Source of the DNA: Photobacterium atrarenae
Lineage (GTDB): Bacteria; Pseudomonadota; Gammaproteobacteria; Enterobacterales; Vibrionaceae
DNA length: 64,000 nt
Direction of reading: 5' to 3'
Assembly (NCBI RefSeq): GCF_024380015.1
Contig: NZ_CP101509.1
Coordinates: forward strand, 310,001 to 374,000
Shown here: positions 52,999-61,654 of the stretch, piece by piece
Layout: every line of letters begins with the position of its first letter
How positions within the stretch are numbered: the stretch's first letter is position 1
Program-made: the position numbers and the translations under genes
The notes under the pieces: model-generated
What the model was told of the DNA's origin: nothing
The model's database searches: none
Seen by the model: the letters and a program-made list of their open reading frames with translations, nothing else

Positions 52999-53801
52999 GG
53001 GGCTAGAATTTCCTGGGCGTATGGTTTGTTGTGTTCAAGGCCAAGCAACTGGCAGACAGTACCGCAGATCTCGGTCTGGCGAATTGTGCCGCGCTGATGG
53101 CTGAACCCCTCGCCAATCACAAACAGGGGCACCTCGCGCTCTTCCGCCAGCGTGCCGCCGTGGGACAAGTCATTGTTCATGCCATGATCACTAGTGACCA
53201 TGATTTGATAGCCATCGGCCAGCCAGGACTCGATATAATTGGACAAATGAATATCAGCGCTACGCGCGCAGTTGCGGTACTGGCGGGAATCAAGCCCAAA
53301 CTGGTGCCCGGTATCATCGATGTTCATCGGGTGGATCAGCAGAAAGTCCGGCTGATAACGACGGCGCAGATCTTCCGCGTCCAGGAACAGCGCTTCATCC
53401 GGGTATTGATCCCAGTGATAAAAGCGGCCGTGCTGAATATTGAGCGTTTCATCGTGGGTAAACCGGTCCCGCACCGCTTCATAAGGCGCGCGGTTGTAAA
53501 GCTCGCTGACCCAGTGATAGGCAGCAGCGGCCGTCACTTTGCCCTGCCCCTTCGCCAGACTGAAAATCGACTCATGATGTGAGCGACGGACAATCTGGTT
53601 ATTGACGATACCGCTGACCACCGGCGGCACACCGGTGAGAATGCACTCATACAACGGGCGCGACATCGACGGCAGCTCACACTGGAGTTTGTAGAGTGTT
53701 GCGCGTTGCTGCTCAATCAAGCCATGCAGGTAGCCCATGCAATCATGGGCGACCTGGTAATTGAGTCCATCCAGCACAACAAGGATCACCTTATTGCTCA
53801 T
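52995..53801 (-). CDS. Alkaline phosphatase-superfamily hydrolase (nucleotide pyrophosphatase type)
   Basis: A 268-residue metal-dependent hydrolase without a signal peptide, so cytoplasmic. Metal-site motifs: VILVVLDGLNYQ at the N-terminus, the nucleophile region LPSMSRPLYECILTGVPP, MNIDDTGHQFGLD, and MVTSDHGMNNDLSHGG. Related proteins are phosphodiesterases, phosphonoacetate hydrolases or nucleotide pyrophosphatases. Being encoded between the binding protein and permeases, it probably hydrolyses the imported organophosphorus compound. Exact substrate unknown. Confidence 0.85.
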   Translation of the reverse strand: MSNKVILVVLDGLNYQVAHDCMGYLHGLIEQQRATLYKLQCELPSMSRPLYECILTGVPPVVSGIVNNQIVRRSHHESIFSLAKGQGKVTAAAAYHWVSELYNRAPYEAVRDRFTHDETLNIQHGRFYHWDQYPDEALFLDAEDLRRRYQPDFLLIHPMNIDDTGHQFGLDSRQYRNCARSADIHLSNYIESWLADGYQIMVTSDHGMNNDLSHGGTLAEEREVPLFVIGEGFSHQRGTIRQTEICGTVCQLLGLEHNKPYAQEILAP

Positions 53802-53810
53802 GTAAACCTC

Positions 53811-54878
53811 TTACTGCTGGTGAATCAGCACGTTTTCCTGCCATTGACGCGGCAGTTTACGGGCCGATTTTTCCCAGGCTTTAAAATCCGTCACAGGATG
53901 AACATTGGTGTATTGCGAGTTCGGCAACAGCTTGTCCTGAATTGATTTCGGCAGGGTGATTGAACTGCGGATCGGGCGGGCATAACCTTCAGCCAGGTTG
54001 ATTTGTCCCTGATCGCTGAAGATATATTCACGGGCCAGCTTGGCGGCATTCGGGTTCTTGGCAAACTTGTTGATAATGGTGGTATAGCCGGAAATCACCG
54101 AGCCGTCTTGCGGAATGCTGACGGTAAAACGGTCGCGGTCAATCTGATCACGATAGTTCAGGGCATTGAAATCCCACAGAATCGCAACTTCCACTTCCCC
54201 TTTCTCCAGATTTGCCAGGCCCGGATCAGTGAACGACAGACGTCCCTGCTTGGCCAGCTTGGAGAAGAACTTGATGGCCGGTTTCAAATTCGACTCATCT
54301 CCACCCTGAGCAAATGCAGCCGCCAGCACCGCATTGTTGGCCTGAGCAGCGACGCCCACATCCCCAACGCTGACTTTGTAATCGCCCTTGAGCAGATCAT
54401 CCCAGGATTTCGGTGGGTTCTTCACCAGGTTGTTATTGGAGATAAAGGCGATGGTCCCGGTATACGCCAGGGCCCAATGGCCGTCTTTATCTTTAGCCCA
54501 GTCCGGGATCTCTTCCCAGGTGCTTGGTTTATAAGGCTGCGTCACGCCCTTTTTCACCGCAACGCGGGCGAAGGCAAAACCAACATCACCGATATCCGCG
54601 GTGGCATTTTTCTTTTCCGCTTCAAACTTGGCAATTTCCTGCGCCGAGCTCATGTCGGTATCCTGATGCGTCAAACCATAATTGACTTTCAGGTCGGCCC
54701 AGGTATCTTTCCAGTTGGCCCAGCTATCCGGCATCCCGACACTGTAAACGGCACCTTCTTTTTGTGCGGCTTCAACCAGCGACTCCAGGTCTGCATCACT
54801 TGCATAAACAGTGGCTGAAAGTGTGGTGGCAAGCAGCGTGGTTTTGAGCGCGAGTGTACGGGTTAACAAAGTATTCAT
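53811..54878 (-). CDS. ABC transporter periplasmic substrate-binding protein (PhnS-like)
   Basis: A 355-residue extracellular solute-binding protein with a signal peptide ending TVYA-SD (about residue 27). Family features of iron/thiamine/phosphonate binders include LVEAAQKEGAVYSVGMPDSW, KNPPKSWDDLLKGDYKVSV and LANLEKGEVEVAILWDFNAL. The start at 54878 uses AAGGATGGAG upstream, with the ATG at 54887 an alternative. First gene of the operon; a GntR operator copy lies 15 bases before it. Confidence 0.9.
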   Translation of the reverse strand: MNTLLTRTLALKTTLLATTLSATVYASDADLESLVEAAQKEGAVYSVGMPDSWANWKDTWADLKVNYGLTHQDTDMSSAQEIAKFEAEKKNATADIGDVGFAFARVAVKKGVTQPYKPSTWEEIPDWAKDKDGHWALAYTGTIAFISNNNLVKNPPKSWDDLLKGDYKVSVGDVGVAAQANNAVLAAAFAQGGDESNLKPAIKFFSKLAKQGRLSFTDPGLANLEKGEVEVAILWDFNALNYRDQIDRDRFTVSIPQDGSVISGYTTIINKFAKNPNAAKLAREYIFSDQGQINLAEGYARPIRSSITLPKSIQDKLLPNSQYTNVHPVTDFKAWEKSARKLPRQWQENVLIHQQ

Positions 54879-54893
54879 CGTCTCCATCCTTTC

Positions 54894-54905
54894 TGGACTA
54901 GGTCA
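54894..54905. promoter_or_regulatory. Candidate GntR operator copy 1
   Basis: TGGACTAGGTCA within TTTCTGGACTAGGTCAGT. The matching copy is at 55075-55086. It lies just before the binding-protein gene start, where it would block the promoter. Confidence 0.6.
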
Positions 54906-55074
54906 GTAAGTTCACTTTTTATCCTATGGATGAAGTGTGACGATTTCGGTGCAGGGATATGACAAATTTAATGCATTTATTTGTCACCACTATTTCAAAG
55001 CCCTGGAAAGCCCTCATATTTACTGTCATTTTTCTGTGATAAAGATGTCGTACATTTTTCACATCGACAGTTTC

Positions 55075-55086
55075 TGGACTAGTTCA
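55075..55086. promoter_or_regulatory. Candidate GntR operator copy 2
   Basis: TGGACTAGTTCA, an imperfect palindrome with the preceding bases TTTC and following GT shared with copy 1. It overlaps the leader of the regulator gene, 4 bases before its ATG, as expected for autoregulation. A partial third copy (AACTAGTTCA) is at 55889-55898. Confidence 0.6.
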
Positions 55087-55089
55087 GTG

Positions 55090-55827
55090 ATGGCTATACA
55101 AACGAAAACACAAACCAAAAGTCCAACCCAACTTGGCAAAATTAAAACCAGCATTCGTCAGCAAATCCAGTCAGGGATGATGAGCGGCGGACAAAAGCTG
55201 CCATCCGAGCGCGAGCTGAGCACCCTGTTTGAAACCACGCGGATCACGATAAAGGACGCGCTGGTTGCGCTGGAAACCGAAGGCCTGATCTATCGGGAAG
55301 AGCGTCGTGGCTGGTATGTCTCCCCCCAGCGCATTTGCTACAACCCGCTCTCGCGCAGCCACTTTCACCAGATGATCCGCGATCAGCACCGGATCGCCGA
55401 AACCCGACTGCTCAATACCCGGACCGAAATGGCCGCCGGAGAATACGCCGCCGCGCTGAATATTCGCCAACTCACCCCCATCCACATCATTGAGCGCCTG
55501 CGCTATATCGATGGCCGGGCGGTGCTGTTTGTCGAAAACTGTCTGATGACCAACCTGTTCCCGGGGATCCTGGAAGAAAATCTGACCCTCTCCCTGACCG
55601 GCCTGTTCGCCGAAAAATATGGCTATCAAACCCAGCGCTCCCGCTTTGATGTGATCCCAACCGCCGCCCCGGGCCATGTCGCCAAAGCTTTGAACCTGGC
55701 AGAAGGCCAATCGGTACTGAAAATCTGCCGGGTCAACTATAAACAGGACGGCACCCTGATGGATTGTGAATTTGAATACTGGCGCCCGGATGCGGTGATG
55801 ATTCGGATTGACAGTTCGGCGGAGTGA
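55090..55827 (+). CDS. GntR-family regulator with UTRA domain (PhnR-like)
   Basis: A 245-residue regulator. The N-terminal winged helix is KLPSERELSTLFETTRITIKDAL with wing EGLIYREERRGWYVS. The C-terminal UTRA ligand domain spans about residues 90-240 (HIIERLRYIDGRAVLFVENCL, ILKICRVNYKQDGTLMDCEF-type). The start at 55090 is chosen because the family begins near here; longer frames have an atypical hydrophobic leader. Divergent from the ABC/phosphatase operon and probably its repressor, with ligand the imported phosphonate or phosphoester. Confidence 0.88.
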   Translation: MAIQTKTQTKSPTQLGKIKTSIRQQIQSGMMSGGQKLPSERELSTLFETTRITIKDALVALETEGLIYREERRGWYVSPQRICYNPLSRSHFHQMIRDQHRIAETRLLNTRTEMAAGEYAAALNIRQLTPIHIIERLRYIDGRAVLFVENCLMTNLFPGILEENLTLSLTGLFAEKYGYQTQRSRFDVIPTAAPGHVAKALNLAEGQSVLKICRVNYKQDGTLMDCEFEYWRPDAVMIRIDSSAE

Positions 55828-56028
55828 ATAGCAATACAAGGCTTAAATCCAGTTACATTTTAATATTCCTCCCCTTTCTTTAGAATAAAACTAGTTCAAT
55901 GAATACTGGAATCCATATCCGATTTTTCATATCAAAGATATTCGATTCGCTTTATAAGTATTTCAGCAGAGATTATATTGATTGCATATAAATCAATTTA
56001 TACTGGGCGATAAGAAAGGAGGAGTCAG

Positions 56029-56357
56029 GTGTCGAGGTTTGAAATGATGTGGAAAGAACACCCATCTGTTAAAAATTTCTTTGATGATTTTCCTTGCACT
56101 AATGAGTCTGGTGAAAAAGCCCATCCTCACCATTTAAGCAAATCATTGAATTCGAAGCCAGCGAGGGTGTCTCAAAGATAAAGGGGAAGAAAGGAATAAT
56201 TTTCTTTAAAGATTATTATGAGCCAAATAATCAGGGTGATCATATCGACTTATGGAACGGCAGCAGATTAACTCGGTATAGTTCATGGGTTGAGTTTGCG
56301 ATGAGAGGTGGAAGACATTATTTCAGCTCTACTGTTTGGTTTTGGCCTGTTCCCTAA
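56029..56357 (+). pseudogene. Degenerate Tae4-like amidase effector
   Basis: GTG at 56029 with ribosome site AAAGGAGGAG starts FEMMWKEHPSVKNFFDDFP, like the N-terminus of type VI secretion amidase effector 4. The frame then stops at 56179, while the adjacent frame encodes the Tae4 C-terminal part: SKIKGKKGIIFFKDYYE, GDHIDLWNGSRLTRYSSW. The middle, which would hold the catalytic Cys and the first conserved His, is missing, so the effector is inactivated by an internal deletion and frameshift. The nearby intact relative at 61139 shows the full layout. Confidence 0.75.
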
Positions 56358-56374
56358 GTGAAGGGTAAATTAAC

Positions 56375-56710
56375 ATGACAAAAGAAAAGTTTATTTTTCC
56401 ATTGATATTATCTAGTCTATTTGGATGCCAACCTGAACATGAATCCCCGACTTCTGATATATTCATTAATGACCTACCTGATAATGGTGCCCTTATCAAA
56501 GTCTCTGAAGATGGTCATCTAACAAACATAGATGAAGTAGATAAGGCCCTAGAAGGTCACCATAAAGAAAAATTCAATCTTTCTTTACAATGGTTAGCTA
56601 CAGAGTCAGAAGTGTCATTCTATAAGCTGGATGGTAAATCAGCTCATGGCATTGTTCAGGTTGCTAATTGCCTTAAAACGCCAGGAAAAAAAGAATCTGA
56701 CTGTATTTAA
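56375..56710 (+). CDS. Small lipoprotein, candidate immunity or associated protein of the Tae4-like remnant
   Basis: A 111-residue lipoprotein: signal with lipobox SLFGC, then an acidic mature part (ALIKVSEDGHLTNIDEVDKAL, LQWLATESEVSFYKLDGKSAH). The end region LDGKSAHGIVQVAN resembles small DUF6694-type lipoproteins. It follows the degraded effector by 17 bases with the ribosome site AAGGGTAAATTAAC. A periplasm-facing lipoprotein is a sensible immunity against a peptidoglycan amidase, but this is not demonstrated. It survives although the effector is dead. Confidence 0.65.
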   Translation: MTKEKFIFPLILSSLFGCQPEHESPTSDIFINDLPDNGALIKVSEDGHLTNIDEVDKALEGHHKEKFNLSLQWLATESEVSFYKLDGKSAHGIVQVANCLKTPGKKESDCI

Positions 56711-56848
56711 CGTCCTCAGGCATGAAAAGACAATCAGGGGTGTTAAGTACACCCCATGGATTTGATATAGAGTACATTGCACCTAATAACTCACTGTGGT
56801 GCACCTTTTTACAGGTCGCCCCTCACACAGGGGCGTCCATCACAATCA

Positions 56849-57430
56849 CTACACCACAAAGTCAAAATTCGCGGCCAATCCGTCGGACTGTGGCATCGGG
56901 TCGATTTGCAGCGCTTCGCGATTGCGGGCCCACCATTCGTTGCCGGTTTGGTCCTGCAAGTAAAGTTGGGTTGTGAGTAACTCACGCCCACCCTGCCAGA
57001 TCTTGACGTGAATATGCGGCGGCCGTCCAGTATAAGGCACCGGATAGAGGGTGTGAAAGCGATAATGGCCCTGGCTGTCGGTCAACGCCGCACCAAAACC
57101 GGCAAAATGGCGATCGACCTGCTCATGGCCGGATTGACGGGGATGATGATAGATCCCGGCACCATCGCACTGCCAAATCTCAACCCGGCAATCGGTCACC
57201 GGCTGACCGCTCATATCCAGCACCCGGCCACTGAGCCACATCGGGGTGCCGTTCACCGCCGCCTGATCCCCGATCAGGGATTCCCGAAACGGAATCGCCA
57301 CCACCGGATAAAACGGCCCTTCAGTTTGTGACGGCGTCCGGGCCAGTGCCCCCCTGCCCCAGGCTGAAGGCAGCCAGACTGCCGGCCACATTGCCAGCGA
57401 CCAGCACGCCAGAAAATTTCGTCGGTTCAT
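56849..57430 (-). CDS. Intradiol ring-cleavage dioxygenase-like protein, exported
   Basis: A 193-residue protein. A twin-arginine signal starts MNRRNFLACWSLAMWPAVW. The catalytic domain matches the protocatechuate 3,4-dioxygenase fold: TEGPFYP (start of the domain), GAGIYHHPRQS with a Tyr iron ligand, GHYRFHTLYPVPYTGRPPHIHVKI with the second Tyr and two His ligands. The family cleaves aromatic rings between hydroxyl groups; secreted single-domain members are of unclear substrate. The start at 57430 has GGAGGGGGA upstream. Confidence 0.85.
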   Translation of the reverse strand: MNRRNFLACWSLAMWPAVWLPSAWGRGALARTPSQTEGPFYPVVAIPFRESLIGDQAAVNGTPMWLSGRVLDMSGQPVTDCRVEIWQCDGAGIYHHPRQSGHEQVDRHFAGFGAALTDSQGHYRFHTLYPVPYTGRPPHIHVKIWQGGRELLTTQLYLQDQTGNEWWARNREALQIDPMPQSDGLAANFDFVV

Positions 57431-57564
57431 TCCCCCTCCTGCTGCCAAAACCATTCCGCTTCGCTTTCTTCATTGTGGCAGCCATGGGGGAAATTGCGTG
57501 CTCAACCATGCACTTCTTTATGCGATCTTTGATTACGCTATAGGCTATTCTGCGCTCAATACAA

Positions 57565-57589
57565 AACAACCCGGCCAGGCCGGGTTGTT
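57565..57589 (-). terminator. Terminator of the large secreted protein gene
   Basis: AACAACCCGG ... CCGGGTTGTT stem. On the minus strand it is followed by TTTGTATT, 35 bases after the stop of the gene at 57624. Confidence 0.75.
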
Positions 57590-57623
57590 TGCTTTATGGT
57601 TGGCCCAGGTTTTTCCGCCCGTG

Positions 57624-59708
57624 TTACTCACTGGCAGCCGGTTGGACCTCGCCGTGCACCACCCAAGGCTTATCAGCCACGGACAAGGCATCTTTGTCTG
57701 CCCAGGTGGTCCTGATGGCCGGAATATTGGCCGCTGTCGGCAATGTCAGCAGTGATGAACCGTTCAGATCCAAGCCTGAGTTGGTACAATCGCTGACTCC
57801 GCCGGCCGCCGGCATGAAGCGCTTATCAATCCCGGTGGCTTTGACCACATAGCGGTTCCCGTTGGTGTCAGTATACACCGGAGTGCCGTCGGCGAGACTA
57901 AACAATGCATTCCACTGGCCTTCGGCCTGCTCCCAAGGGATCCCGTGCAGGTTCCCCGGGCCATGATATTCCAGCATCACCTGGGCACCGTCATGGGCAG
58001 ATTCACCATTTCTGTCATGGGCAGCCTGGTGGCTGTAAATCACCTGAATTGGCTTGTCGAATTCATAAAAGCGCTGATCAGAGACTTTTTTCAGCATCGT
58101 CAGCTGGCTCCAGCTGTCCACACCCATTTCCCAGCGATAGGTAACAGTGCCCTGACCATTGAGATCATCCCAGCTGTTGACTGAAGCCGCATCGGCACTG
58201 AGCACAAATTCACCGCTGGACGCGCCCCAGAACGTCTGATCATCACTCAGATCATCCCGGGTAAAGTTCAACGTCACCGACTGGCCGGACAAGCGCAGTG
58301 TCATATCCGCCGGATCCAGGGTATAGGCGATCCCCGCCGATGACGGATCTTCATACGGCTGGGTAAAGTTCCAGCTCAGGGCGTCGTTAAGGCTGATATT
58401 GCTCTGCGGACAGTCGCCGTAACAGATCAGGTTAATCGCACCGCTGTTAAAAATGGCATCGTTCGCGCGCACCGTTTCGTTGCTGGTGTAAGCAACTTTG
58501 TGGCTCCCGCCATCATTGCCCAGATAGTTGATGTTCTGACGCAGCATCGGGGACCAGAGGTAGGTATTCTGGGTGATTCCGGCATCATTCCCGTCCGGAT
58601 TGCCTGAACCGTCATCGCCCTGGAACTGGCCGGCACTTGCGACCCAGTAGACATTAACGGAGTTGTTGCCGTCCCAGTATTCAAAGGATTCACCGTCTTG
58701 CAGCGCGCGTTGGCCTTTGATCTGACGCATCAGTTTGCCCGGCGCCGTCACCACGGTATAGCTCACCCCATCCTCATCGGTAATGGTGGTCGGTGCGACG
58801 TAGCCCTGCTGGTGCTGCTCTTCCGTCCAGAGTCCCCATTCACCAACAAACCCGTGCTGAGGCTGGCCGCTCTGGGCGGAAATATATTCAAAGTTGAAAC
58901 CAGCTTTGATATCCAGCAGCTCACCCGTTGTCTCATTAAACAGCGAGTAGCTGTGAACATTCTCACGCGGGTTGTTGCGGCTCAGGCACACTTCCGGATT
59001 GCTGCCCACCTGCTTGAGGTAATAGTTTTCGTTGTAGGCCAGCTTATATTCAATCGGCACCGGCGGATTCTGGCTCCAGTCAAGTCCCTGGGTTTTCCCT
59101 CGCCCGCTCTTGCCCTCGGCATCGTCAATCTGCACAATCGCCGCCTGCTCAATGGTATTCCCACCTTCTTCAAACGAGTTGATCAGGCTAATCATATTCT
59201 GACCATTTTCCACCGAAATACTCAGATCACCCTTGTCCGCACCGGTTGCATGTTTGAACGTAAACTGTAATTCACCAAAAGGACTTGTCGGGCCGGGAGC
59301 GGCGGACACACGGGTATTGACGATATACTGGCCATCCGCTTCTTCAGCATCCTGGAACCAGACAGTGACGTTTTGCGGACTTTGGTTATCTGCACGGGTT
59401 GAGCTGACCACCACTTCAGAGTACGCAATCTTACTGGCCGATTGTGAGCTTTCATCTCCGTTTCTGCCCTCACACTGGGCCGAATCGACCAGCGCGCGGT
59501 AATCCGCATTGGCAAAGTTCTCAGCACCGGTGGCTTTCATGATGCACAGCAGCATGTTGGCCATATTCAGTGGCTCTGCCGCCTGCTCGCCAACATAACT
59601 GTCGGTGATCGTATTGGTGTAATCTGTCCCCGCATCATTGTAACTCGCGGCGCCTGAAGCAGAAAAAAGTACACTGGAAATGGCTGTCGCCAGGGATAAC
59701 TTCTTCAT
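57624..59708 (-). CDS. Large secreted protein of unknown function
   Basis: A 694-residue exported protein with signal peptide ending SGAAS-YN (about residue 21). The mature protein is Asn/Asp/Gly-rich and beta-type, with Cys pairs such as CEGRNGDESS, ICYGDCPQ. Recognisable stretches are ANMLLCIMKATGAENFANAD and EFDKPIQVIYSHQAAHDRN. No known domain is recognised. It is followed downstream (minus strand) by a terminator and preceded by a 49-residue lipoprotein gene, so the pair may act together at the surface. Confidence 0.75.
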   Translation of the reverse strand: MKKLSLATAISSVLFSASGAASYNDAGTDYTNTITDSYVGEQAAEPLNMANMLLCIMKATGAENFANADYRALVDSAQCEGRNGDESSQSASKIAYSEVVVSSTRADNQSPQNVTVWFQDAEEADGQYIVNTRVSAAPGPTSPFGELQFTFKHATGADKGDLSISVENGQNMISLINSFEEGGNTIEQAAIVQIDDAEGKSGRGKTQGLDWSQNPPVPIEYKLAYNENYYLKQVGSNPEVCLSRNNPRENVHSYSLFNETTGELLDIKAGFNFEYISAQSGQPQHGFVGEWGLWTEEQHQQGYVAPTTITDEDGVSYTVVTAPGKLMRQIKGQRALQDGESFEYWDGNNSVNVYWVASAGQFQGDDGSGNPDGNDAGITQNTYLWSPMLRQNINYLGNDGGSHKVAYTSNETVRANDAIFNSGAINLICYGDCPQSNISLNDALSWNFTQPYEDPSSAGIAYTLDPADMTLRLSGQSVTLNFTRDDLSDDQTFWGASSGEFVLSADAASVNSWDDLNGQGTVTYRWEMGVDSWSQLTMLKKVSDQRFYEFDKPIQVIYSHQAAHDRNGESAHDGAQVMLEYHGPGNLHGIPWEQAEGQWNALFSLADGTPVYTDTNGNRYVVKATGIDKRFMPAAGGVSDCTNSGLDLNGSSLLTLPTAANIPAIRTTWADKDALSVADKPWVVHGEVQPAASE

Positions 59709-59732
59709 CTCAATTCCTTTTTTATGATTATT

Positions 59733-59882
59733 TTAATTCACGACACTGACCGTTGAAGGCGTACTAATCCCACTGACTTCACCGGAAACTGCTTCCGCAT
59801 CTGAACTTCCCCCACCGCTGTTACACGCTGTGAGCACTAAACTTAAAGTTGCTAAACAGAACAAGCGCTTCAATAATCTCAT
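59733..59882 (-). CDS. 49-residue lipoprotein
   Basis: A very short gene, MRLLKRLFCLATLSLVLTAC with lipobox LTAC then NSGGGSSDAEAVSGEVSGIS and a Thr/Val tail ending in TVSVVN. The ribosome site AAGGGAATTTGCA precedes the ATG at 59882, and the stop is 24 bases before the large secreted protein start. The lipid-anchored, Ser/Gly-rich mature segment of about 30 residues suggests a surface peptide or spacer lipoprotein. It is likely co-transcribed with the 694-residue gene. Confidence 0.65.
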   Translation of the reverse strand: MRLLKRLFCLATLSLVLTACNSGGGSSDAEAVSGEVSGISTPSTVSVVN

Positions 59883-60534
59883 TGCAAATTCCCTTACTTT
59901 ACACGTCGGACATTCTCTTGAATTAAATAGCCAAACTGAATGATTAAAAATAAATAAATTTCACATGTGCAACAGGTTTACTTGTTATTAATATCAACCA
60001 CTGCCATCCACGTGCAGACATTATATTCATAAAAACTCGAAATAAATGATGAAAGTATTAATATTGTGAGATGAAAAACAAATCGACATTTAATTGGCGA
60101 AAGTTATTTTATTGAACATTATTTTCGACAATTTGTTGACGGGCGAAATAGGTTTTTAACTCTAACTCGAATCAACACGAAGAACACACAAAACAATAAA
60201 ATCAAATAGTTACAATGGAATCGAGGTTAATTTAGCCATTTACCCTGCCTCACCAATCAGCTTACAACCATGTCATCCGCAACCAAACCAAAAATAATAT
60301 TTAACTATCAAAACCTTATTTAACATTGAAGTAAAAACTCAAAAAATAATAAATGATCATGTCTCTAAAAAATCAGATTTATCGACACACCACAGCACAA
60401 CCCAGAAAGCGAACAACCACTCAACCAACTTTATAAATAGATGTTTCATATTAATCAGAGACCATATACAAATTATCACACCCCGAAGTGTTCGATAAAT
60501 CAGATTTCCTGATGGAAATGAATCAACACAAGGT
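59883..60534. other. AT-rich region upstream of the lipoprotein/secreted protein pair
   Basis: About 650 bases with no credible ORF and strong AT bias. It should contain the promoter for the minus-strand pair. The AT content and the nearby IS remnant suggest horizontally acquired DNA. Confidence 0.45.
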
Positions 60535-60990
60535 TTGAGGTTCTGGGGGCTGCTGTTCCTGAGCAGCTGGTGTATCAGCCATATGGGCCAGCCTCATGTG
60601 CTGGTGCGCTTTATGAGTGTTCGCAAGGTTGAAGATATTAAAATTTCGCGACTGCGTCATTGAGATCATTTTTGGCCCCCGTTCTGAAAGGCGCTACATA
60701 TTTTGATGCAATGATTTTTGGTGTATGTCCGAGCTTAGCCAACTCCCGGGCCCAGTAATGAGAAGCTCCGTAGGCTTCCAGTCCGATGCTCGCGGGTGGG
60801 ATATTGGCAAACGCCGATAGGACTTTTGACCGCGTTATTGTACTTTGGATCAACAGCTTGCCTTGGTGATTCTCACCGTGGATACTGCAACTATATTTGG
60901 CTAAATCAATGCTGTAGACAGATGGTGACGGTGACCTCCGGTTTGAATGGGATCAGACTTACTCAGTGTGGCAACGCCTGATGAGGGAGA
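60535..60990 (-). pseudogene. Truncated IS110-family transposase remnant
   Basis: Minus-strand frame from about 60927 to 60638 reads YSIDLAKYSCSIHGENHQGK, then PPASIGLEAYGASHYWAREL, AKLGHTPKIIASKYVAPF and KNDLNDAVAKF. This is the N-terminal DEDD domain of IS110/IS1111 transposases (with Asp in SIDLAK, Glu in GLEAYGASH, and the KND motif). The frame stops at 60638; a weak continuation (QHMRLAHMADTPAAQEQQ) is in another frame. The C-terminal domain with the Ser motif is missing, so the element is dead. Confidence 0.75.
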
Positions 60991-61138
60991 GTCCCATGTC
61001 ATTCGTTATGTTTTGGTACAAATTACAGCTTATTTCAACGCTATGATGCTATATATCGCAAAAATAAGTTACAGCGTTTTTCATCATTGCTTCTCATGCT
61101 AGGTTCTTATTTTCTATAGTTTAATTGTGAGAAGTAGA

Positions 61139-61654
61139 ATGGTAAAGTTTGATGAGCTTTGGGTTGCACATGCTACGATCAGTGGTGTAGATAATCCTTG
61201 TGTTGTAAATAATGAGCCTGCTTTTTCTAATCAATGTGCAATTCGAGTAGGTAATGCATTAGCAAAGTGTGGTTACAATACGTCTAAATTGATCGGTGCC
61301 GAACACTGTTGGCACCACGCTAAGTCAGAAGGACATATTTTACGCGCACAACAATTAGCAGATGCATTGAAAAGAAATAGACCATCAGAGTTTTCTGCTG
61401 GTAAATCTATTCCGGTTAAAGGCTTCAAGAAACACATATCTGGTCAAAAAGGGATAATTTTTTTCAAAGACTATTGGCTGCGAAACTCGGACCCAATAAA
61501 CAACCCAACGGGAGATCATATCGATCTTTGGAATGGTTCGCGATTGACTGATTGGAGTTCATGGATACGAATCACTACTGGTTTGTCAATCGAAGGGGTC
61601 TGGTCAGACTTTGAAAAATCGAAGGAAATAATATTCTGGAGGTGTTTAAAGTGA
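61139..61654 (+). CDS. Tae4-like peptidoglycan amidase effector
   Basis: A 171-residue protein without a signal peptide, like type VI secretion amidase effectors that cleave peptide stems of peptidoglycan in target cells. Catalytic Cys33 is in FSNQCAIRVGNAL, a conserved GAEHCWHH..EGHILRAQQLAD segment follows, and His-Asp in GDHIDLWNGSRLTDWSSW complete the NlpC/P60-like site. The start at 61139 is chosen by similarity (FDELW at the N-terminus); GTG 61127 is possible. No VgrG, PAAR or Hcp gene is adjacent, so delivery machinery must be elsewhere. Confidence 0.75.
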   Translation: MVKFDELWVAHATISGVDNPCVVNNEPAFSNQCAIRVGNALAKCGYNTSKLIGAEHCWHHAKSEGHILRAQQLADALKRNRPSEFSAGKSIPVKGFKKHISGQKGIIFFKDYWLRNSDPINNPTGDHIDLWNGSRLTDWSSWIRITTGLSIEGVWSDFEKSKEIIFWRCLK

